A stretch of DNA of 64,000 bases, taken from positions 27,836 to 91,835 of the forward strand of contig JBAZOO010000014.1 of the NCBI GenBank assembly GCA_041648735.1, read 5' to 3'. A model generated the notes under the pieces. It ran no database searches, was not told where the DNA came from, and worked only from the letters and a program-made list of their open reading frames with translations. The position numbers were made by a program, and so were the translations under genes. Of this stretch, positions 31,575-39,592 are shown piece after piece. The DNA comes from JBAZOO01 sp041648735 (lineage in GTDB: Bacteria > Verrucomicrobiota > Lentisphaeria > Oligosphaerales > CAITYL01). Within the stretch, counting starts at the first letter, position 1, and every line of letters begins with the position of its first letter.

Positions 31575-33890
31575 TTAGGCGGTGAGCTGGAAGTTCGCGA
31601 GGTGGATGGTGATGGGCACGAAGTTGATGGGCATTACCGGGGAGAGCTCCACGCTCATCTCCAGCATGTCGTTCAGCAACTCCGCCGCCTGCGACCGCCA
31701 ACTGGTGATCACCAGCTCGTCCGACAGGAGGCCCAGGAGGTTCGTCCCGTTCCCGATCGCCGCGTTCACCGTCCCGGCGAAGCCCTTCTGCCCGACGATC
31801 ACCTCCATGCCAGTTCTGTACGTGTAGGCCGCGTAGTTCACCGCCTCGTTCACCGACCCCTCGGTGAAGGCCAGGTTCGCGGTCGACAGGTGGGTGGTCA
31901 CGTTCCGGACCACCCGGCGGCCCACGCCGTCCACCTGCTCGAGGAAGCACAGCCCGGCCTGGATCAGCTCCTCCGCGTCGTCCACCGGGTTCCAGCTCGC
32001 ATCCTGCCGGAGGGACAGCACGTTCACCAGCTTGCGGGTGAGCGGAGTGCCCACCGGCGAGCCCGCCTGCATGCCCGCCAGACAGGCGGCCAGGTAGTAG
32101 GGCATGAACTCCGTCCGCTCCCCCACCGAGTCGTACCGCTGGATGGCCTGCGCGCTCGCCCGGATGTGCCGGGAGTTCAGGTCGACGATCTGGGACTTCA
32201 CCTGTGCCTTCGTCGGCACGTCCGTCAGCCCGGCGTTCAGCAGGCCCACGAACCCGTCGCGCTCGCTCCGACCCACCCCGCAGCAGTAGGCGCAGTGCGC
32301 GTCCAGCGCGGCGTGCACCGCCGGGTCACCCGTCAGGACGACCACCGAGTTCACCCGCACCTGCTTCAGCCAGTTGAGGGCCGCCTGCCAGTCGGCGAAG
32401 GCGGTCGTTCCCTCCGTCCCTCCGTCGAGGAAGACGGGGGTGGCCGTGTTCAGCGGGGCTCCCCCGACAGCACCGGCCGAGATCTCCGCGCTCACCATCT
32501 GGCTGTACGTGTCCAGCTGGTACTGGCAGGCCCAGAGATCAGCGTAGAAGCTCGGGTTCGCCGGGGTCAGGCAGCTCACCACGCCCGCCCCACCGATGGT
32601 GATGTCCAGAATGGTGGGCGACATGGCCGTCAGGCCGGTCAGCATCGTCCAGGTGAAGCCGGCCAGTGCGACGGCATCGTACCGGGCGTTGAAGTAATCG
32701 GCCGCCTTCTGCAGGGTGTTCTGCACCGCCGAGTTCGCCCGGGCGACCTCCGCGCTCGTGGTGACGGTGGTGGCCGCCGCCACGTCCCCGAGCACGAGCT
32801 CCGTCACCTTCGACCAGAGGGCAGCACCCACCACGGGGACCACCCCGTTGAGCGTCAGCTTCTCCACCTGGGCAGCGCCCGTGGGGCTCAGCCCGGCGAC
32901 CACCACGTTCTTCACCGACGCCGCACCGGCAACGACCGTCACCGCCCCACCGGACACGTACATGGCCTGCCCGTACTGCAGGGCCCTCTTCGGGTTCGCG
33001 CCGGCGGCCACGGTGAGCACCAGCGTCACGTCCGTCGAGTCCTTGATCGTCACGTTCCCCGCGGTGGTGCCGATGATCTTCGCGCCGTAAACCTTGCTGA
33101 AGGTCAGCAGGCCAGACTTGATCGTGGTACCGGTCAGCCGGATGGTCTCCTGCTGGGCAGCCCCGGCCGCGTTCAGCCCGTAGGCCACCAGGTCCATGCC
33201 CACGTCGCCCGCGTCCGAACTGACCACGTGCAGCACGCTGTTGCCCAGCAGCTGCGCGTTGATCTCCGCGTCCAGACCGGCGTCCGCCCGGGTGCCGGCG
33301 CACACGATATCCCCATCGGAGGCCACCCCGGCGGTCATCGTCTCCCAGGCCAGGCCGCTGTTCGTGTACTGGAGCTGGAAGATGGCATCCCCGCCCACGT
33401 CGTCCCAGGTCTCCAGGTCGTCCTCGAGGGTGACCGTCAGCAGCTTGCCCTTGTTCGTCCCGGTCGCGACCTCCATGGTGATCTGCTTCGTGTGCTCCCC
33501 GTAGTCGCGGCTGGTCAGATCCAGCGCGTTCCCGTAAGCGTTCGGCAGGACGCCCGTGCTCGCCCGCGCGGGGTTGACCTTCATGGTCACCACCTGCTGG
33601 GCGCCCCCGCGGATGTCCGGATCCTGCGAGGGGCCGAACAGCATGTCCGCCACCTCCCGCAGGGGGCCGGACCGGAAGGCTGCCCGCATGGCCTCCGGCT
33701 TGGTGAACCGCTGGATATCGTCCACGGTGGTCAGCTGGTCGTGCGGGATGCCACCCGCAGCCTCGCCGAGAACCGCGACGATCCCGCTCGCGCCCAGACC
33801 GACCGCCTCCAGGCCGGAGGCGTCGATCTCGGAGTACGCGCCGGGCCGGCTGATCAGCCGGCCGTTGAAGAAGATGGTGCTGGGGGCCAT
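31575..33890 (-). CDS. Contractile tail sheath protein
   Basis: 771 residues; a GGAGGT site precedes the ATG. The N-terminus (NGRLISRPGAYSEIDAS, GLGASGIVAVLGEAAGG) is the conserved sheath start that threads into neighbours. The C-terminus (SDELVITSWRSQAAELLNDM, PVMPINFVPITIHLANF) matches the sheath C-terminal strand that completes a beta-sheet in the next subunit. The middle contains extra beta domains (VVPVVGAALWSKVTELVLGD), making it longer than many sheaths. It polymerises around the tube and contracts on infection. Confidence 0.88.
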   Translation of the reverse strand: MAPSTIFFNGRLISRPGAYSEIDASGLEAVGLGASGIVAVLGEAAGGIPHDQLTTVDDIQRFTKPEAMRAAFRSGPLREVADMLFGPSQDPDIRGGAQQVVTMKVNPARASTGVLPNAYGNALDLTSRDYGEHTKQITMEVATGTNKGKLLTVTLEDDLETWDDVGGDAIFQLQYTNSGLAWETMTAGVASDGDIVCAGTRADAGLDAEINAQLLGNSVLHVVSSDAGDVGMDLVAYGLNAAGAAQQETIRLTGTTIKSGLLTFSKVYGAKIIGTTAGNVTIKDSTDVTLVLTVAAGANPKRALQYGQAMYVSGGAVTVVAGAASVKNVVVAGLSPTGAAQVEKLTLNGVVPVVGAALWSKVTELVLGDVAAATTVTTSAEVARANSAVQNTLQKAADYFNARYDAVALAGFTWTMLTGLTAMSPTILDITIGGAGVVSCLTPANPSFYADLWACQYQLDTYSQMVSAEISAGAVGGAPLNTATPVFLDGGTEGTTAFADWQAALNWLKQVRVNSVVVLTGDPAVHAALDAHCAYCCGVGRSERDGFVGLLNAGLTDVPTKAQVKSQIVDLNSRHIRASAQAIQRYDSVGERTEFMPYYLAACLAGMQAGSPVGTPLTRKLVNVLSLRQDASWNPVDDAEELIQAGLCFLEQVDGVGRRVVRNVTTHLSTANLAFTEGSVNEAVNYAAYTYRTGMEVIVGQKGFAGTVNAAIGNGTNLLGLLSDELVITSWRSQAAELLNDMLEMSVELSPVMPINFVPITIHLANFQLTA

Positions 33891-33903
33891 TGGAACCTCC
33901 TAC

Positions 33904-34215
33904 TCAGCCGGTGACCGGCCGGTTCAGAAACTGGTTGAACAGCGCTTTCCACTCGGCCATCGGCCGGGGGAGCAGCCGCTGCTTCTTCGCCCACCGGGCG
34001 AACGGGACCAACTGGTCCGCCTTCTTCCCCGTCAGGCGGAGGAAGACTTCCAGGCGGATCATCCCTTCCCCACGCACGGGCGCCGCCACCTTGACCACCG
34101 CAGCCGGCGGTTGCGGGAGCACGGGCTCCACCGGAGCGTTCAGGAACTCCGTCTCCTGGTGATCGAGCTCCACCGCTGGCAGCCCCTCCTGCGCGTCCTG
34201 CTTCCGCTTGCTCAT
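33904..34215 (-). CDS. Small neck-region protein
   Basis: 103 residues, starting in an ATGA overlap with the preceding gene. The C-terminal half (MIRLEVFLRLTGKKADQLVP, FARWAKKQRLLPRPMAEW) is a compact helical domain; the N-terminal half is acidic and Pro-rich. I do not recognise a family. Located between tail terminator and sheath, it may help sheath or neck assembly. Confidence 0.6.
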   Translation of the reverse strand: MSKRKQDAQEGLPAVELDHQETEFLNAPVEPVLPQPPAAVVKVAAPVRGEGMIRLEVFLRLTGKKADQLVPFARWAKKQRLLPRPMAEWKALFNQFLNRPVTG

Positions 34216-34886
34216 TCGTCCTCTCCCTCGGCGAACACGCCGATGTTAGTTTTCACCGCCCCCGGGTCGCTCGGGCTACCCGAACGATCCACGTGCAACC
34301 CGCTCACCTGGAAAGCCTTGCCCAGCGCGCTCGCCCGGTTGAAGTAGAGGAAGGGCGCGTTCAACGAAAGGGTGAGCTGCCGAACGAACAGCCCCTCCGG
34401 GATGTACCGGGGGTCGGGCGCGAGCTCCGCCCCCGACAGCTGGAACCCCCAGCAACCGCCTTCCACCAGCGTGGGGATGCCAGCGATCAGCACGGTCTTC
34501 AACGCCTCGTAGTAGGCGGCCGTCACGTCCGGGTGCTCCGTCACCACCGGTAGCTGGAAGGTGTGCTTCCAGCTCGAGCCCTGCACCTCCGCCCCCCGCA
34601 TCGCCGGATCCCCGTCCTCATCCACCATGCCTGCCAGGTAGCCGAGGAAGTGTTCGTCCTCTCCTTCCTGCGAGAGGATGATCGCCACCAACGGCGGGTT
34701 CACGTCCACCCGCGGGTACCCGTTCACGACCCGCAGGGTGTGCGACTGCAGGTAGGTGCGGATGCTCTCCACCTCCTCGACCGGCAGGGCGAACAGCTCG
34801 GTGAACAGGTCGTCCACCATCCGCGCATCCGCGAGGAAGGCGTTCATGCCCGTCTTCACCACCTGATGGACCAACCGATGGATCAT
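34212..34886 (-). CDS. Probable neck/tail-completion protein
   Basis: 224 residues. Starts MIHRLVHQVVKTGMNAFL ADARMVDDLFTELF and continues with YLQSHTLRVVNGYPRVDVNP PLVAIILSQEGEDEHFLG, a pattern seen in tail-terminator and tail-completion proteins that cap the tail at the neck. The start overlaps the upstream stop and the stop overlaps the next start (ATGA at both ends), indicating stoichiometric co-translation. Assignment is mainly from position. Confidence 0.55.
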   Translation of the reverse strand: MIHRLVHQVVKTGMNAFLADARMVDDLFTELFALPVEEVESIRTYLQSHTLRVVNGYPRVDVNPPLVAIILSQEGEDEHFLGYLAGMVDEDGDPAMRGAEVQGSSWKHTFQLPVVTEHPDVTAAYYEALKTVLIAGIPTLVEGGCWGFQLSGAELAPDPRYIPEGLFVRQLTLSLNAPFLYFNRASALGKAFQVSGLHVDRSGSPSDPGAVKTNIGVFAEGEDE

Positions 34887-35749
34887 CGCTGCTTACCCTC
34901 CCCCCGCAGGGGCAACCGAACGATCGGCTTGCTCGCCCCTTGCAACAGCAGCCGGATGGCCGCCGGCGCCTGCCGTTCCACCCACTCGCGCGTCCGCTGT
35001 GCGAAGTTCCGGGCGGGGATCGCCTTCCGGATCCAGCCTTCCCCGCTGGTCGTGCTGATCGTCCGGAACGTCATGTACTCACCCTGCGCGCGCACCACGT
35101 ACTTCTTCTCCTCCCGGATCATCCCTGCGTAGATGTCCGTCCGGTGGTGCGCCCGCAGCTTCGGGGCCAACCCGGCGGGCAGCCGTTCCCCGTACACGGG
35201 CCGGCCGCCCGGCCCGCCCACCGTGGGCTTCAGCGCCTTCGCCCGCCGGTAGATCTCCTGGCCCAGCCGCTTGGACTCCTGCAGGCCGAGCTTTCGCCGG
35301 TAGGCCATCCCCATCTCCTTCCCCGACTGCCCGGTCCGGGGAGCTCCCGGGCGCCCGGGGGTGCCGTGCCGGAAGGGGATGGCGCGAAAGAACCCGCCCA
35401 GCAAGTTCTCGTGCTTCCCCCGCTCTCCCATCGGAGCGGTCGGCACGTTCGGGCCCAGCAGGATGTCCCGCAGGTCCACCGCGGGCGACCCGTGCTCGAG
35501 CAGGTTGCCCGCCCAACCCACCAGACTGAGCACGGCCGCCCTGCCCACCCGCTGAGCCTCCTGCAGCCCGTTCGCGTACTCCGCCCGGAAGGACTCGCTG
35601 CCCGCCTGCTGGTCTCGCTCCACCAACCGCAACCAGTGCCGGTGTGCGCCGGCCGCCAGGTCGCCCACCAGTTGGTCTGTCTGGTCGGTCGTCAACTGGT
35701 CCAGCAGCTCCTGCGGGATCAGCGCTTTTTCCACGCCCAGCAGGATCAT
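34883..35749 (-). CDS. Head-tail joining region protein
   Basis: 288 residues from ATG 35749, just overlapping the preceding stop. Longer starts in this frame run into the upstream gene and are rejected. The sequence is basic and helical (GMAYRRKLGLQESKRLGQEI YRRAKALKP, RTREWVERQAPAAIRLLLQG) with Arg-rich patches. It lacks a motif I recognise. Its place between the zinc-binding connector and the tail-completion gene suggests a neck component. Confidence 0.55.
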   Translation of the reverse strand: MILLGVEKALIPQELLDQLTTDQTDQLVGDLAAGAHRHWLRLVERDQQAGSESFRAEYANGLQEAQRVGRAAVLSLVGWAGNLLEHGSPAVDLRDILLGPNVPTAPMGERGKHENLLGGFFRAIPFRHGTPGRPGAPRTGQSGKEMGMAYRRKLGLQESKRLGQEIYRRAKALKPTVGGPGGRPVYGERLPAGLAPKLRAHHRTDIYAGMIREEKKYVVRAQGEYMTFRTISTTSGEGWIRKAIPARNFAQRTREWVERQAPAAIRLLLQGASKPIVRLPLRGEGKQR

Positions 35750-36585
35750 GTGGCACTCCCCTCGCTGGTCGTCTCCGGATCGGGCAAGAAGTCCAGCCGG
35801 ATGAGCGCCTGCAGCGGCAGATCGCGTGGGTCTCCCACGGGCGTCAGCGGGCTGACCACCTTGTTTTTCACCGTCGTCACCCGGGCCACGTGCGGGTACT
35901 CGATAACCAGCCAGGTCGGGTGGCACAGGTAGTGGACAGCCAGGTGCTCCCCCGCCGCGGGAGCTCGCCCGGGCGCCCACAGGAGTTCCCCCGCGTCCCC
36001 CACCTGGTAATCGCCGTCCGGCTCGTACACGTGGGCGAGAGAGCGGACCAGGTTCACCGCCGTCGCCGGGTAGCGGAGAACCTGCGAAGCCCCACCGGAG
36101 GCCAGCACGTCCTCCGAGTAGGCCATCTGGGACTCCAGGTCGACCAGCCGATCGTAGAAGCCCACCTTGTTCTCCGGCCGGACCGTCAGTTGGGCAGTTC
36201 CGGGCATCCATCGGCTCAGCCGATCCCACGGGTTCGGCTGCGTCGTCTGCCCGATTACCAGCCCGCGAATTACCATCGCGTCATCCAGGGAGATCAGGTG
36301 CTGCTGCACGCTGTTCAACGTGTAGCCCGTCAAGTCTTGCGCACTGGGCGCCCCGAAGTAGAAGAGACCCCGCCCGTGGCAGAGAGAGCAGTTCATGTCC
36401 GGCTGCGTGCTCCCCTCCAATCGAGCGCATGGGCACGCGCACGCTCGGCTCCAGGCGAGAAGGGCGCCCATCGTTTCAATCGCGACCAGGAACTCATTCG
36501 TCCGGAAGTCCGCACGCGGGCCGGTCTTCACCCCCTCGGGGAGACCGAGCACCGGGTACTCTGGTTGCGTGCGCGCGAGCGGCAT
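35746..36585 (-). CDS. Cys-rich connector protein
   Basis: 279 residues. An N-terminal zinc site is formed by CACPC near residue 49 and CSLCHGRGLFYF around residue 66. The remainder is beta-rich (AVHYLCHPTWLVIEYPHVA). Proteins with this CPC ... CxxCxGxG arrangement are found among head-tail connectors of large myophages. It is directly downstream of the adaptor-like gene and probably bridges head and neck. Identity as a connector is inferred from context. Confidence 0.6.
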   Translation of the reverse strand: MPLARTQPEYPVLGLPEGVKTGPRADFRTNEFLVAIETMGALLAWSRACACPCARLEGSTQPDMNCSLCHGRGLFYFGAPSAQDLTGYTLNSVQQHLISLDDAMVIRGLVIGQTTQPNPWDRLSRWMPGTAQLTVRPENKVGFYDRLVDLESQMAYSEDVLASGGASQVLRYPATAVNLVRSLAHVYEPDGDYQVGDAGELLWAPGRAPAAGEHLAVHYLCHPTWLVIEYPHVARVTTVKNKVVSPLTPVGDPRDLPLQALIRLDFLPDPETTSEGSAT

Positions 36586-36586
36586 G

Positions 36587-37603
36587 TCAGACCACCACCA
36601 TTCGCACGCCCTTGTAGTAGCGGCGGAGCTTGGGCAGCAGCTCCTTGATCTTCTTCGCGTAGATCAGCAGCCGCGCGCCATACCCGGAGTTGGTCGCGCT
36701 CGAGGTGGTACCGATGGACTGACTCAGCCCATCGATCCCCAACGACTTGCTGGCGATGCCAGCGCCAGCAATCAGGTCACCCGCCGTGTTCAACGGGCCG
36801 AAGCAGGCCAGCATGGCCACCAGGTCCTTCACCTGCCGCGGAGTCGGCCAGAGGCCGGCCAGGTAGTCCACCCGGAAAATGTCCGGCACGTGCTTGCACG
36901 ACCCGTAGATGAGCGGCATGTACGCCCCGCTCGCTCCCAGCAGGATGCTGCCAGCGATGCCTGCACCGGGCACCACCTGCAACTGGCCGCTGTCCAGTTG
37001 CGGGTGCAGCCAGCTTGCGTCGCAGGTGAGAATCGTCTGCTCCCCGGGCATGACCATCCGGACTTCCTGCACAGACAGTAGGGGGGCCTTCTTCAACTGG
37101 ATGAAAATGTACTTGCTGTAGTCCTCCCGGTTGAAGTCGTGCTTCTCCCCCACCACGTCCTCGGGAAGAAGCGGGATGTCCAGATCGATCGACACCTGGT
37201 CCACGGCCGCGCGCACGAACTCCTCGAACATGCTATCCGGGTACGCGCGTTTCAGGTCGTCCGTCAGATCCACGCCGAACAGGTAGTGCTCTTTCAGCTC
37301 CCCGACGGACACGATGGCCAGCGGGTTCGCCCCGGCCTCCACAGCCATCGTCACCTCGGGTCCCAGCAGGGCCCCCACCGGGTTGTACAGCTTGGCCTGG
37401 TAGTAGTAGGTCAACGCCCCCACCGGGTCCACCCAGTAGTAGACCTGTGCGTCCTTCAGCAGGTGGAGACGGGTGGCCGGCGTGGTGAGCTCCACGTACG
37501 ACCCGGGCACCCCGGTGGTCGACCGGTAGATGCGCACGTACTGGTACGACCCGATCGCGGCTTCGGGGTCGGTGACCGTCAGTTGCGCAGTGACAACAGC
37601 CAC
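36587..37603 (-). CDS. Head-tail adaptor-like protein
   Basis: 338 residues from a GTG with GGGAGG upstream. The first ~90 residues are FN3-like (VRIYRSTTGVPGSYVELTTP, VYYWVDPVGALTYYYQAKL). The remainder is a helical connector domain (FEEFVRAAVDQVSIDLDIPL) ending with SKSLGIDGLSQSIGTTSSAT NSGYGARLL, a stretch I associate with phage structural adaptors. It probably binds the portal ring or completes the head. Confidence 0.65.
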   Translation of the reverse strand: MAVVTAQLTVTDPEAAIGSYQYVRIYRSTTGVPGSYVELTTPATRLHLLKDAQVYYWVDPVGALTYYYQAKLYNPVGALLGPEVTMAVEAGANPLAIVSVGELKEHYLFGVDLTDDLKRAYPDSMFEEFVRAAVDQVSIDLDIPLLPEDVVGEKHDFNREDYSKYIFIQLKKAPLLSVQEVRMVMPGEQTILTCDASWLHPQLDSGQLQVVPGAGIAGSILLGASGAYMPLIYGSCKHVPDIFRVDYLAGLWPTPRQVKDLVAMLACFGPLNTAGDLIAGAGIASKSLGIDGLSQSIGTTSSATNSGYGARLLIYAKKIKELLPKLRRYYKGVRMVVV

Positions 37604-37606
37604 AGT

Positions 37607-38335
37607 CTACCTCCCGCCCTTACCGTGCGCGGGCTCCCCGCAGTCGTCCTTGGCCGACCCGATGGTCACGTGCTTGGCTAGCAGGGCAGCGATCGTCTGA
37701 ATGCCGCCCTCGAGCTTCTTGTCGATCCCGTGCACGGTCTGCTCCATCTTCTCCATCAGCTCTTCCTGCCTGGACAACCGCACCTCGACCCGGCTGTGAT
37801 CCTGCTCGTGCCGCATCCGGTACTCGTCCAGGGCAGCCTGCCCGACGAATCGGTTGGTCAGGTCTACCAGTGTCGTCTGCCACTGGCCGGCGAAGGCGAG
37901 TTGCCGGGTGTGCGCCTCCTGCTCGAACTTGACCTGCCGCTCGGCGAACTCCCGCTCGAACTTCTCGCGCGAATCCTTCTCCGCGGCGATGGACTCCCGG
38001 ATAGCCTGCATGGCCTGCGAACCCTCGCGCAACCGATCCTGCGTCAGGGCACCCGTCTGCTCGGTGAACTTCAGGCGCTCACCCAGCACCGAGTACCGCT
38101 CGACCAGCGCGGCGTCCTTGTCGGACTGAGCCTTGGCCATCGCGGTGAACGTGGTCCCCAGCTCCTTCAGGAGCCCGTCGGTCTTCTGCATGTAGGTCTC
38201 GTGCCGGCCGAGCTCCCTCCGGAGCAGCACGACCACCAGGGTGAACAGCCCGGCGATCAGCATGCCGCCGCCGGCGAAGATCAGCGCGGTCCAACCCGGT
38301 CCGAGGGATGCGAGAAATCCAGATGGTTCTGCCAC
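37607..38335 (-). CDS. Membrane-anchored coiled-coil protein
   Basis: 242 residues starting at GTG, GGAGG upstream. One N-terminal membrane segment (ALIFAGGGMLIAGLFTLVVV) is followed by ~180 residues of charged coiled coil (KDSREKFEREFAERQVKFEQ) and a His/Lys-rich tail. It could be an inner-membrane spanin-like protein or a membrane-tethered inhibitor. Context is a block of secreted or membrane proteins inserted between head decoration and connector genes. Confidence 0.65.
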   Translation of the reverse strand: MAEPSGFLASLGPGWTALIFAGGGMLIAGLFTLVVVLLRRELGRHETYMQKTDGLLKELGTTFTAMAKAQSDKDAALVERYSVLGERLKFTEQTGALTQDRLREGSQAMQAIRESIAAEKDSREKFEREFAERQVKFEQEAHTRQLAFAGQWQTTLVDLTNRFVGQAALDEYRMRHEQDHSRVEVRLSRQEELMEKMEQTVHGIDKKLEGGIQTIAALLAKHVTIGSAKDDCGEPAHGKGGR

Positions 38336-38359
38336 GATGAGCCTCCGTTGTTCGCCACC

Positions 38360-39223
38360 CTACCTGCACGCCGCGGCGCACCCGCCGGGCTGGCACAGGC
38401 AGTCCGGGCACACGCCCCCGGGGCCAGCACATGGCGAGCACGCCGCGGTCATCAGCCTGTAGAAGTCGGTCTCGTACTCGCCCATACTGAAGTCGCTCAC
38501 CGGCTGGCCGATGATGCGGCATTCCTTCCCGGGCTCTACCGCCGCGGGCAGACGCAGCACCCTGGATCGCTCGTGGTCGCAGCAGACCACCAGGTTGACG
38601 CGATCCTTCGCGGGCAGGTCGCCCACGGCCACGGCCTCATCGGCCACGGCCTCCGCGCTCGCCTCGGCCATGCACAGGCACCCGTGGCCCGCTGGCGCAG
38701 CCTGGGAGCCGCCGGGGCACTTGGCGCGCTCGGCCTCCTGTGCGGCCACGCCCGCAAGGTGAGCCTCCAGGGCTGCCAGCCACGCGGGATCCACAGTGTG
38801 GCAGAGGCCACCCGCGTCCAGCGGAAGGCAGGCGGGCAGCTCCCGAACGTAGGTCTTGCCCGTCTTGATGGGGTTGCCCTTGGCGTCGGTCGCGTACTCT
38901 GGCACGTCCACCTTGATCATGTGCTGGAGGTCGGCGCAGCCCAGCGGGTGGAAGTCGAGCCGCCAGCGGCACGCCTCCTTGGCCCCCCCCGCTGCCTGCT
39001 CGCAGAACCATTCCCAGCAGTCGAACAGGTCCGGCCGCGCGGGGGGCTCCGGGGCGCAGTCGGACTTGAGCAGGGCCACGCGCAGCTCGACGCGGGCGGC
39101 CTCGACCTTCGCGGGCTCGGGCCCCACGTCTCCCGGCTTGCCCGTCTCGCCCCCGCCCAGCAGGCCCAGCGCCACGCCTCCAGCGGCGAGCACCACGAGT
39201 CCAGCGGTGATCTTGAAGTTCAT
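38360..39223 (-). CDS. Secreted protein with about 20 cysteines
   Basis: 287 residues. The N-terminal hydrophobic segment MNFKITAGLVVLAAGGVALG is a signal peptide or anchor without a lipobox. The exported part has about 20 cysteines in clusters (GHGCLCMAE, VVCCDHE, CSPCAGPGGVCPDCLC, GGCAAAC), suggesting many disulfides in the periplasm or at the cell surface. I do not recognise a family. Virion proteins rarely carry signal peptides, so it may act on the infected cell, for example in superinfection exclusion. That function is a guess. Confidence 0.65.
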   Translation of the reverse strand: MNFKITAGLVVLAAGGVALGLLGGGETGKPGDVGPEPAKVEAARVELRVALLKSDCAPEPPARPDLFDCWEWFCEQAAGGAKEACRWRLDFHPLGCADLQHMIKVDVPEYATDAKGNPIKTGKTYVRELPACLPLDAGGLCHTVDPAWLAALEAHLAGVAAQEAERAKCPGGSQAAPAGHGCLCMAEASAEAVADEAVAVGDLPAKDRVNLVVCCDHERSRVLRLPAAVEPGKECRIIGQPVSDFSMGEYETDFYRLMTAACSPCAGPGGVCPDCLCQPGGCAAACR

Positions 39224-39592
39224 CTAGTCCACCATCGCCCTTTCCAGATACTCGGCCGCAGCGCGCAGAACGCTCGGCATGTCGTGCGCCTGCCCGAGCA
39301 TCGCGTTGCAGTTCGAGCAGAGAATCCCGCGCACGTTCCCGAGAAGGTGGCTGTGGTCCACGCTGAATTTCCTGCCTGAATCAACAGAGCACTTGCACAC
39401 GGCACACTTGTTGTCCTGCCCGGCAAGTATCTCGTTGTAGTCTTCGTTGGTAATCCCGTATCTCCTGGAAAGGTTCTGCGTCTTTTCTCTGTCCGGATGC
39501 GCGATTCTCCACCGCCTTGTTGCCTCGGTGGCCTTTGTTCTGTTGGCCGCTCTCCACTTTGCGGCCTGCTCGCTCCGTGTTTTCTGGCTCAT
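39224..39592 (-). CDS. Endonuclease VII-like HNH nuclease
   Basis: 122 residues from ATG 39592, overlapping the stop of the lectin-like gene (ATGA). The T4 endonuclease VII family pattern is clear: CAVCKC (two zinc cysteines), SVDHSHLLGNVRGILCSNC NAMLG, with the second zinc pair in LCSNC. The usual DHCH is DHSH here. The N-terminal part is basic (RTKATEATRRWRIAHPDREK). It may resolve DNA junctions at packaging or be a homing-type nuclease that spreads itself. Its base composition is visibly less GC-rich than neighbours. Confidence 0.85.
   Translation of the reverse strand: MSQKTRSEQAAKWRAANRTKATEATRRWRIAHPDREKTQNLSRRYGITNEDYNEILAGQDNKCAVCKCSVDSGRKFSVDHSHLLGNVRGILCSNCNAMLGQAHDMPSVLRAAAEYLERAMVD

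Noticed and set aside
29922..33914. Plus-strand open frame of 1330 codons opposite the tail sheath and tube genes
   Set aside because: High GC makes antisense frames long. The protein is Arg/His/Pro/Leu low-complexity with no motif, while the minus strand encodes clear sheath, tube and chaperone proteins.
35750..36229. Extension of the 288-residue neck protein to an upstream start
   Set aside because: It overlaps the Cys-rich connector gene in another frame and has no ribosome binding site; ATG 35749 overlaps the preceding stop as other genes here do.
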